Notes under the pieces: model-generated
Told to the model about the DNA's origin: nothing
Database searches by the model: none
Seen by the model: the letters and a program-made list of their open reading frames with translations, nothing else
Assembly: GCA_014191195.1 (NCBI GenBank)
Contig: BJGZ01000003.1
Location: 173,217 to 237,216 of the forward strand
Source of the DNA: Chlorobiota bacterium
GTDB taxonomy: Bacteria > Bacteroidota > Ignavibacteria > Kapaibacteriales > UBA961
Reading direction: 5' to 3'
DNA: 64,000 bases
In this document: piece by piece, positions 27,828 through 34,431 of the stretch
Layout of the letters: each line of letters begins with the position of its first letter
How positions within the stretch are numbered: the first letter of the stretch is position 1
Made by a program: the position numbers and the translations under genes

Positions 27828-29298
27828 AAAAATAGAAAGTACTCTTTATGTTGTATCAACACCTATTGGAAATGATGATGATATTTCTTTAAGGGCTTTA
27901 AAAACAATTAATTCTGTAGATACTATTATTTGTGAAGAAGCATCTGAAGGTGCTTTGCTTCTAAAAAAACATAATATCAAAAAAGAACTTGAAGAATTAA
28001 ATGAACATAATGAAGATGAACAAACTCCTATACTAATAGAAAGACTTAAAGCTGGTGAATCTTTTGTTCTGATTTCTGATTGTGGAACTCCGGTTTTTGC
28101 AGATCCAGGAAAGATTCTTATCAATGCAGCTTTAAATGAAAATCTCGATATTGTAGTTGTACCAGGTGCTAGTTCTTTGCTTACAGCTTTAGTTCGAAGT
28201 GGTTTTAGATCAGATAGATTTACTTGTGCAGGCTTTTTAAGTAGAAAGTCAGAAGAAAGAACTGCTCAATTGGATGATTTATCTTTTGAGCCTAGAACTG
28301 TAGTATTATTAGAGACGCCATATAGACTTATGCCTATGTTAGAGTCTGCTATAAAAGTAATGCCTGATCGCAAAGCTTATATTGGATGTAATCTTACGAT
28401 GTCTTTCGAATCACACCATTATGGTACATTTTCTGAATTACATGCAAAATTCACTGAAAATAAATTTAAAGGTGAATTTGTTATCGTGTTTGAAGAAAAT
28501 TCTTCTACTTCATCTGAATATTATAAAACATATACTTCAAAACCATATGAACAAGAGGATTTAACTGCTCTAGCGGTTAAGCCTGCAAAAATTCTTACTT
28601 CTTTTGATTTTATTCCAGCACAAGATGTTACTGATGAAGATAGAGCAAATGCTATTCAACCAGATGAAGCTGAACTAAAGCGTACTAGTGGGTCTTCTAG
28701 TGATAGAAAAGATTCTCGTGGCGGTGGCGGATTCTCTAGAGATAGAAAAGATTCTCGCGGTGGTGGCGGATTCTCTAGAGATAGAAAAGATTCTCGCGGC
28801 GGTGGTGGATTCTCTGGCGATAGAAAAGATTCTCGCGGCGGTGGTGGATTCTCTGGCGATAGAAAAGATTCTCGTGGTGGTTCAGGATTCTCTGGCGATA
28901 GAAAAGATTCTCGTGGCGGTTCAGGATTCTCTGGCGATAGAAAAGATTCTCGTGGCGGTTCAGGATTCTCTGGCGATAGAAAAGATTCTCGTGGTGGTAG
29001 CGGTTTCTCCGGCGATAGAAAAGATTCTCGTGGTGGTAGCGGTTTCTCCGGCGATAGAAAAGATTCTCGTGGTGGTAGCGGTTTCTCCGGCGATAGAAAA
29101 GATTCTTCACGATCATCATATAATAGAGATGATGCTCCTAAAAGAGATTTCAAAGATAAAGATACCCAAACAAGAACCAAACCATATAAGAAGTACGATG
29201 AAGTAGGTGGAGGTTTAGAAGCGCCAAAGAGAAAGAATTTGGGAAAACCAAGAATATATAATGATAGAAAGAAGCCTTATTCATCTAGAAAGAAATAA
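27817..29298 (+). CDS. rsmI: RsmI-like methyltransferase with RGG-type repeat tail
   Basis: 493 residues from the ATG at 27817, which overlaps the nuclease gene by 11 bp; the frame also runs upstream inside that gene. Residues 1-240 are a tetrapyrrole-methylase fold of the RsmI type (STPIGNDDDISLRAL, SDCGTPVFADPG, VVPGASSLLTALVRSGF), the enzyme that 2'-O-methylates C1402 of 16S rRNA. The usual EDTR motif is changed to EEAS, so divergence is real. Residues 296-425 are ten 13-residue repeats (DRKDSRGGGGFS-type), then a basic tail. Such RG tails bind RNA in other proteins. Confidence 0.8.
   Translation: MKNKKIESTLYVVSTPIGNDDDISLRALKTINSVDTIICEEASEGALLLKKHNIKKELEELNEHNEDEQTPILIERLKAGESFVLISDCGTPVFADPGKILINAALNENLDIVVVPGASSLLTALVRSGFRSDRFTCAGFLSRKSEERTAQLDDLSFEPRTVVLLETPYRLMPMLESAIKVMPDRKAYIGCNLTMSFESHHYGTFSELHAKFTENKFKGEFVIVFEENSSTSSEYYKTYTSKPYEQEDLTALAVKPAKILTSFDFIPAQDVTDEDRANAIQPDEAELKRTSGSSSDRKDSRGGGGFSRDRKDSRGGGGFSRDRKDSRGGGGFSGDRKDSRGGGGFSGDRKDSRGGSGFSGDRKDSRGGSGFSGDRKDSRGGSGFSGDRKDSRGGSGFSGDRKDSRGGSGFSGDRKDSRGGSGFSGDRKDSSRSSYNRDDAPKRDFKDKDTQTRTKPYKKYDEVGGGLEAPKRKNLGKPRIYNDRKKPYSSRKK
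28702..29100 (+). repeat. 39-bp tandem repeat inside the RsmI-like gene
   Basis: Ten in-frame copies of a 39-bp unit starting GATAGAAAAGATTCTCG (28702-29091), plus a broken eleventh. The unit encodes 13 residues. Units 1-2, 3-4, 5-7 and 8-10 form sub-families sharing codons (TCA GGA, then AGC GGT), showing stepwise local duplication. Confidence 0.97.
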
Positions 29299-29299
29299 T

Positions 29300-29336
29300 A
29301 AAAAAACCTTCATGTGCATTACATGAAGGTTTTTTT
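29300..29336. terminator. Bidirectional terminator between convergent rsmI-like and Spy-like genes
   Basis: A perfect 16-bp stem (29300-29315 with 29321-29336) around GCATT, with A-tract and T-tract on the two arms, so it can act in both directions. Confidence 0.9.
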
Positions 29337-29805
29337 ATTCATAATTCTTTTTCTTTTTCTTATCTATCAAAGCTTTTTGGAGTTTTGTCATGAATTGATA
29401 TTCAAAGACAATGAGTTTGGCATATTGTTGGTCATCTAGTAAAGATTTTAAAGCTTTTTGTTTTTCTATCGTTGCATTTACTAAAGCAATATCTTTAATA
29501 TGAATATTCTGAACTAGCTGTTGTATTTCTTTTTTCGCAGCATTATTATGTATCGCCTGTTCTAATTGATTAATAGAATTATTTAATTGTAAACGTTGCT
29601 CTTCAAGTTTTCTTTCTTGCTCACCATAGCGAGCAAAGAATTTATCTACATTATTCTCATCTAATCTTAAAATATCTATAAGTTTAATCTTTTTTAACTG
29701 ATTGATTTTATCTTTGATTTGATTGTTTTGTAGATAAGCATTTGAATAATTGAAAGAGCATAAGAAAGCAAACACTATCAATATATATTTATAATGTTTC
29801 ATCAT
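29335..29805 (-). CDS. Exported Spy/CnrX-like protein of the sigma module
   Basis: 156 residues from the tandem Met codons at 29805/29802, which lead a signal peptide (YILIVFAFLCSF...SNA). The mature part is all helical. KFFARYGEQERKLEEQR and LLDDQQYAKLIVFEYQF are the two-helix pattern of the Spy/CpxP/CnrX (LTxxQ) family of periplasmic chaperones and metal sensors; the LTPEQ motif is replaced by LDDQQ. It overlaps the anti-sigma gene by 17 bp. It probably senses the periplasm for the ECF sigma factor. His and Met ligands of CnrX are not obvious. Confidence 0.6.
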   Translation of the reverse strand: MMKHYKYILIVFAFLCSFNYSNAYLQNNQIKDKINQLKKIKLIDILRLDENNVDKFFARYGEQERKLEEQRLQLNNSINQLEQAIHNNAAKKEIQQLVQNIHIKDIALVNATIEKQKALKSLLDDQQYAKLIVFEYQFMTKLQKALIDKKKKKNYE

Positions 29806-30421
29806 CTTTTCCTTCAAGTAATAATACATTCTGTATCTCATTTTCAAGAGCAGTAGTTGTTTCTGACTGATTCTCTAGAGTCAATTCTCTTTCATAAATA
29901 GCAAATACTTCGTCAACAATAATATCATCTAATAATTCTTGTTGATAAGCATTTGATTCCTCAAGAAGAGACAATTGAAAGATATCATGAGTCCCATATA
30001 TAAAATCTTGAACTTCATTAGCATCATTTTTATAGATATTATTACTATCATTCAATGAATAAGAAGAAACTATTGTAGGATGATGCATATCGGGAAGATA
30101 GATAGAATATAGTATTGAAATACATATTATAACGCTTAAACTACAAAAAGCAATAAGGTAATTGGAATTGAATAATCGTGTTTTTTTAGTTTCTAAAGCT
30201 TGAACAACTTGAACAGAAATATTCCTAGAAATATATTCTTGATGAGTTCTAATTTGATCTTTATCAAGAGCATTAAAAACAGATTGAATTGTGATAATTT
30301 CTGATTGTAGTTCTGTATCGACTTGTTTAGCATTATCAATTGCATCTTTAAGATGTTGATCAGCTTTACCATCAACATAATCTGGCAAAGAATCTAATAA
30401 ATGTTGTTGATTCGAATTCAT
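29789..30421 (-). CDS. Probable anti-sigma factor (single transmembrane helix)
   Basis: 210 residues from the ATG at 30421. About 85 polar, helical N-terminal residues precede one hydrophobic segment, YLIAFCSLSVIICISILYSI, and an acidic extracytoplasmic domain of about 110 residues. This is the topology of a membrane anti-sigma factor that sequesters its ECF sigma partner. No zinc-binding HxxxCxxC is seen, so it is not of the ZAS type. The start lies 4 bp after the sigma stop; an upstream in-frame start at 30439 would overlap it. Confidence 0.65.
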   Translation of the reverse strand: MNSNQQHLLDSLPDYVDGKADQHLKDAIDNAKQVDTELQSEIITIQSVFNALDKDQIRTHQEYISRNISVQVVQALETKKTRLFNSNYLIAFCSLSVIICISILYSIYLPDMHHPTIVSSYSLNDSNNIYKNDANEVQDFIYGTHDIFQLSLLEESNAYQQELLDDIIVDEVFAIYERELTLENQSETTTALENEIQNVLLLEGKDDETL

Positions 30422-30425
30422 GATA

Positions 30426-30983
30426 TTATATATCTCCATCAGGCTTTAATAATAAGGCTAATTTTTTTACTGCCTGAAAATAATTAGCTTTAAGTCCACC
30501 GATACTTGTACCTAACATCTGTGATATTTCTTCATAAGATAATTCATCAATATATCTTAAGATAAAGGTTTCTCTTTGTTTTTCTGGCAATTGTTTCATG
30601 AGATTATCGAATTTCTGTTGAAATTCTGTATTCATAGTTAAGTTTTCTGGATTATCATCATATGTGATTGATTCTGGCATTGAATCAAATGGGCTGAAAG
30701 TAACAAAAGAACGTAACTTCTTTTTCTTATTCATAGAATGACAAACATTAATCACAATGCTATATAACCATGTTTGCAAAGAACATTCACCTCTAAAATT
30801 TCCAATATTTCGGATTGCTTTGATAAATACTTCTTGTGAAGCATCACATGCATCTTCATAAGATTTTAGATATCTTTGGGCGACAGAAAAAACAAATCTT
30901 TGATATTTTCTAACAAAAATATTTGCGGCATAATCTCTTTTATCAGAGAGTAAACCATGGATGATATCCTGATCAGATTGCAA
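30426..30983 (-). CDS. ECF-type RNA polymerase sigma factor
   Basis: 185 residues from a TTG at 30983 (AAGAGA Shine-Dalgarno nearby). The longer frame to 31031 would begin inside the greA terminator hairpin and is unlikely. Region 2 reads SDQDIIHGLL, RYLKSYEDACDASQEVFIKAI and FRGECSLQTWLYSIVINVC; region 4 reads LPEKQRETFILRYIDELSYEEISQMLG. RpoE-like group. It opens a three-gene module with the anti-sigma factor and the Spy-like protein. The target promoter is not identified. Confidence 0.9.
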   Translation of the reverse strand: MQSDQDIIHGLLSDKRDYAANIFVRKYQRFVFSVAQRYLKSYEDACDASQEVFIKAIRNIGNFRGECSLQTWLYSIVINVCHSMNKKKKLRSFVTFSPFDSMPESITYDDNPENLTMNTEFQQKFDNLMKQLPEKQRETFILRYIDELSYEEISQMLGTSIGGLKANYFQAVKKLALLLKPDGDI

Positions 30984-31010
30984 ACTTGTTCTCTTACGAT
31001 AGGAATCTAT

Positions 31011-31042
31011 AAAAAAAGCTCTTAAATACAATTCAAGAGCTT
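31011..31042 (-). terminator. Terminator of greA
   Basis: An 8-bp stem (31016-31023 with 31035-31042) is followed on the minus strand by a run of seven T. It lies 31 bp beyond the greA stop and just before the sigma gene. Confidence 0.85.
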
Positions 31043-31072
31043 AGATAAGCCATACATTATAATGGTTTAATG

Positions 31073-31555
31073 CTACATTAATTTACCAATTTCAAGTACT
31101 TCATATTGAATTTCTCCAGCTGGAACTTTAGTTGATATAATATCACCAACAACTTTCCCAAGTAAAGCTTTACCCAATAAGGAAGAAACAGCAATTTTAT
31201 TTGTTTGATAATCAGCTTCTTCAGCACTAACCAAAGAATAATCTACAGTTTTACCTGTATTTAGATTTTTCAATTTAGTTGTAGATAAAATATAGATTTT
31301 ATCATTAGGCAAATCTTTAGAATCTAATACTTGAACCTTCATTAAAGTAGATTCTAATCTAGAAATACGCATCTCTAATAATTCTTGCTCATGCTTAGCT
31401 GCATCGTAGTCGGCATTTTCGGATAAATCTCCATGAGACCTAGCATAAGCAATTTTTTCAGCTATCTCTGTTCTACCTTTAAATTTAAGGTGTCTGATTT
31501 CTTCTTCTAATTTAGCTACACCGTCTCTTGTCATATATACAGGACTTGAAGACAT
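31073..31555 (-). CDS. greA: Transcription elongation factor GreA
   Basis: 160 residues from the ATG at 31555, with a GGAGA Shine-Dalgarno; a longer frame continues upstream. GreA stimulates RNA polymerase cleavage of backtracked transcripts. YMTRDGVAKLEEEI, GDLSENADYDAAK (the acidic tip of the coiled coil) and the globular C-domain end in PAGEIQYEVLEIGKLM. Terminators lie on both sides, so it is probably a single-gene unit. Confidence 0.95.
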   Translation of the reverse strand: MSSSPVYMTRDGVAKLEEEIRHLKFKGRTEIAEKIAYARSHGDLSENADYDAAKHEQELLEMRISRLESTLMKVQVLDSKDLPNDKIYILSTTKLKNLNTGKTVDYSLVSAEEADYQTNKIAVSSLLGKALLGKVVGDIISTKVPAGEIQYEVLEIGKLM

Positions 31556-31582
31556 AGTCTCTCCGACAAATCTATATTCAAA

Positions 31583-31614
31583 AAAAATAAAGCCGCTATA
31601 TATATAACGACTTC
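31583..31614 (-). terminator. Probable terminator of ribBA
   Basis: A 10-bp stem with G-U pairs (GTCGTTATAT / ATATAGCGGC, about 31592-31611) is followed on the minus strand by TTTATTTTTTTT. It sits about 65 bp beyond the ribBA stop and 28 bp before the greA ATG. Confidence 0.6.
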
Positions 31615-31676
31615 TCTGTGCTTGTTCCAAAACACATGTACAATTTATCGAGTTTTATCCACTTTCCCAAACAGAA

Positions 31677-32885
31677 CTATAAATGGGTAAGAAGATGTCC
31701 CATTTTAAATTTTTTAGTTTCTAGATATTTAACATTTTCAGGATTAGGCTCTGTTTCTATAGGAATTCTTTCTATAACTTTTAAACCATAACTTTCAATT
31801 CCAACTCTTTTAGTTGGATTATTGGTTATTAACTTCATATTCTTGATACCTAAAGAAGCTAATATTTGCGCTCCAATCCCATAGTCTCTTGGATCTGGTA
31901 AAAAGCCGAGTTTTTCATTTGCTTCTACAGTATCAAGACCTTGTTCTTGTAAAGAATATGCTTTTACTTTGTTTATAAGCCCAATTCCCCTGCCTTCTTG
32001 TCGCATATATAAAAGAACACCCTTACCTTCTTCTTCAATCATAGACAATGCAATTGCAAGCTGTTTACCACAATCGCATCGCTTTGATCCAAAGATATCT
32101 CCGGTTAAGCATTCACTATGAACTCTTACTAGAACAGGTTCATCTGGAAGCCAAGTACCTTTTACTAAAGCTAGATGTTCTTTACCATCAACGGTATTAG
32201 CAAAAACCATTAATTTAAAATCACCATAATCGGTAGGTAATTTTGCTTCAGCTACAGCTTGAATAAGTTTTTCAGAATGTAATCTATAAGCAATAAGATC
32301 TTTTACGGTTATGATAGAAAGCGAATATTTTTCTGCATAATCAAGCAGCTTTTCAGTTCTCATCATAGTGCCATCGGCATCCAAGATTTCACATAAAACC
32401 CCAACAGGATGTAAATCTGCTAATTTCATTAGATCAACCACAGCTTCGGTATGACCTGCTCTTCTTAAAACGCCTTCTTCAGCAGCAATTAATGGGAAGA
32501 TATGGCCTGGTCTTCCAAAATCTTCAGGTTTCACATCTTCATTAATCAATGCTTGAACAGTTGTAGCCCTATCTGAAGCTGATATTCCAGAACTGGTTCC
32601 ATGAATATAATCGATAGAAACAGTAAACTTTGTGCCATGTAAAGCAGTGTTTTCAGAAACCATTGGCGCTAATTGCAAATGCATAGCTTTTTCTTGTGAT
32701 AAAGCAACACAAATTAAACCTCTAGCTTCCTTAGCCATAAAATTTATATGTTCAGGGCTACAAAACTGCGCAGCACAAATAAGGTCTCCTTCATTTTCGC
32801 GATCTTCATCATCGAGAACTACAACTATCTTACCTAATTGTAGGTCTGTAATTGCTTGATTAATTGTATCGAATTGTTTTGGCAT
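31677..32885 (-). CDS. ribBA: Bifunctional DHBP synthase / GTP cyclohydrolase II
   Basis: 402 residues. It performs the two entry steps of riboflavin synthesis. The N-terminal RibB half carries DDEDRENEGDLI (residues about 24-35) and RAGHTEAVVDL. The C-terminal RibA half carries the zinc-site CLTGDIFGSKRCDCGKQ, QEGRGIGLINK and NPTKRVGIE. All key residues appear intact. It lies 3 bp after yajC. Together with ribF it covers several flavin steps in this window. Confidence 0.96.
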   Translation of the reverse strand: MPKQFDTINQAITDLQLGKIVVVLDDEDRENEGDLICAAQFCSPEHINFMAKEARGLICVALSQEKAMHLQLAPMVSENTALHGTKFTVSIDYIHGTSSGISASDRATTVQALINEDVKPEDFGRPGHIFPLIAAEEGVLRRAGHTEAVVDLMKLADLHPVGVLCEILDADGTMMRTEKLLDYAEKYSLSIITVKDLIAYRLHSEKLIQAVAEAKLPTDYGDFKLMVFANTVDGKEHLALVKGTWLPDEPVLVRVHSECLTGDIFGSKRCDCGKQLAIALSMIEEEGKGVLLYMRQEGRGIGLINKVKAYSLQEQGLDTVEANEKLGFLPDPRDYGIGAQILASLGIKNMKLITNNPTKRVGIESYGLKVIERIPIETEPNPENVKYLETKKFKMGHLLTHL

Positions 32886-32888
32886 GAA

Positions 32889-33218
32889 TTATTGCTGCAC
32901 TACAGTTATTACATTTTTATCAAAACGAATTGTTGTATTATCTGCTACTTTGATAGCAACTGTTGGTTCTTCATCGCTAACATCAGAAACTGTTCCATGA
33001 ATTCCAGCGGAAGTAACAACTTTATCGCCTTTTTTAATTTTTTTAAGCATTTCCACATGTTCACGTTGACGTTTTTGTTGTGGACGTATCATGAGAAAAT
33101 AGAAGACACCAAATATTGCGATCATAGGCAATAATGTTGGTAATAATTGTGATAATGAATCGCCAGCTGGTGCAGCTTGGGCACCTTGTGCTAAGGCTTC
33201 AATAGGAAAAAAAGGCAT
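32889..33218 (-). CDS. yajC: Preprotein translocase subunit YajC
   Basis: 109 residues. YajC associates with SecDF in the inner membrane. A single transmembrane segment, LPMIAIFGVFYFLMIRPQQ, is followed by basic KRQREHVEMLKKIKKGDKVVT and GIHGTVSDV, typical of the family. An Ala/Gly-rich N-terminus precedes it. Located between tgt and ribBA. tgt-yajC linkage is common in bacteria. Confidence 0.93.
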   Translation of the reverse strand: MPFFPIEALAQGAQAAPAGDSLSQLLPTLLPMIAIFGVFYFLMIRPQQKRQREHVEMLKKIKKGDKVVTSAGIHGTVSDVSDEEPTVAIKVADNTTIRFDKNVITVVQQ

Positions 33219-33245
33219 TATATTCTCTCTTTAAAATGAAATAGA

Positions 33246-34367
33246 TTATTTAATTATGTCTAAAATTGAATGTTTCCATTGACGATATGTATTTGAAAGT
33301 ATTTTCTCTCTGGCAGTTCTTACAAGCCAAAGGTAAAAACCTAAATTTTGCATTGTAGCTAATTGAAGGCCAAGCAATTCACCAACTGTAAAGAGATGTC
33401 TTAAATAACCTAAAGAATAATTTTGCGATGCATATAAATCTAAACCGGGATCTATGCACTCATCATTAAATTTGTTCTTAAGGTTTTTAATATTCATTCT
33501 ACCTCTTGTAGTAAATATAGTTCCATTTCTAGCATTTCTTGTAGGCATTACACAATCGAACATATCTATACCCATTTCTATTGCAGTTAAAATATTTTCA
33601 GGAGTACCAACTCCCATTAAATATCTAGGTTTATCTGCTGGCATGATTCCTGTAGAATGTTGTATAATATCATACATATTAAAAGCAGGTTCACCAACTG
33701 CCAATCCTCCAATAGCATATCCGTCAAAATTCATGTCTATCAATGATTCCATGCATTCTCGACGTAGATCTTTATATGTACTTCCTTGGCCTATTCCAAA
33801 AAGAAATTGATTGTGATTATATCTTGGTGTTGAATTATCAAATGCATTTTTATTTCTTGATGCCCATCGAAGAGTTAAGTCCATAGACGTTTTTGCTTCT
33901 TTGTGGCTAACAGGAAATTCAGTGCATTCATCCAGTACCATCATAATATCCGAGCCAATACACCGCTGAATATCTATTACTTTTTCTGGAGAAAAAAAAT
34001 GTTTAGAGCCATCGATATGAGAGCGGAACTGGACACCTTCTTCTGTAATTTTTCTTAATTCCTTTAATGAAAAAACTTGATATCCACCACTATCAGTTAG
34101 AATAGGTTTATTCCAACTCATAAATCTATGATGTCCACCAAAATATGATAATACGTCTTCACCAGGTCTTAGATAAAGATGATACGTATTACCAAGAATT
34201 ATTTGAGCACCAATTTCTGATAATTCTCTTTGTTCGATTGCTTTAACGGAACCAACTGTTCCAACAGGCATAAAAATAGGTGTTTCAATTATACCATGAT
34301 CTGTTGTGATGATACCAGCTCTTGCTTGTGATTCACTATCAGAATGTACTAAAGAAAAAAAACTCAT
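33246..34367 (-). CDS. tgt: Queuine/preQ1 tRNA-ribosyltransferase lacking the zinc ligands
   Basis: 373 residues from the ATG at 34367; a TTG six codons upstream is possible but weaker. Tgt exchanges guanine-34 of NAY tRNAs for preQ1 in queuosine synthesis. LTDSGGYQVFSL (Asp92), LDECTEFP, GGLAVGE and MFDCVMPTRNARNG (nucleophile Asp271) are intact. The zinc site, normally CxCxxC and a later His, is absent: DPGLDLYASQNYS has Leu309, Leu311, Ser314, and the HNL is QNL (Gln340). Fold homology is strong; metal binding is probably lost. Confidence 0.9.
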   Translation of the reverse strand: MSFFSLVHSDSESQARAGIITTDHGIIETPIFMPVGTVGSVKAIEQRELSEIGAQIILGNTYHLYLRPGEDVLSYFGGHHRFMSWNKPILTDSGGYQVFSLKELRKITEEGVQFRSHIDGSKHFFSPEKVIDIQRCIGSDIMMVLDECTEFPVSHKEAKTSMDLTLRWASRNKNAFDNSTPRYNHNQFLFGIGQGSTYKDLRRECMESLIDMNFDGYAIGGLAVGEPAFNMYDIIQHSTGIMPADKPRYLMGVGTPENILTAIEMGIDMFDCVMPTRNARNGTIFTTRGRMNIKNLKNKFNDECIDPGLDLYASQNYSLGYLRHLFTVGELLGLQLATMQNLGFYLWLVRTAREKILSNTYRQWKHSILDIIK

Positions 34368-34402
34368 ATGTCTTTGCTTATTCAATCATATTATTAATAA
34401 TG

Positions 34403-34410
34403 CAAAGATA
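34403..34410 (-). promoter_or_regulatory. Possible -7 box for tgt
   Basis: TATCTTTG on the minus strand fits TAnnTTTG, 35 bp before the ATG. No clear TTTG box lies upstream. Confidence 0.3.
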
Positions 34411-34431
34411 CTGAGTTAAAAGTTTATGCTA

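Noticed and set aside
28702..29100. Regular 39-bp repeats as a CRISPR array
   Set aside because: The copies are directly adjacent, with no spacers, and are in frame with a real gene.
28656..29206. Long open frames on other strands and frames across the RsmI repeat region
   Set aside because: The 39-bp repeat is a multiple of three and lacks stops in several frames, so the frames are automatic. Only the rsmI-like frame has a catalytic domain.
30426..31031. Sigma factor start at 31031
   Set aside because: It is a TTG lying within the greA terminator; the TTG at 30983 gives a normal ECF N-terminus.
31561..31580. TAGATTTG as the greA promoter
   Set aside because: It ends about 12 bp before the ATG, too close for a normal transcription start.
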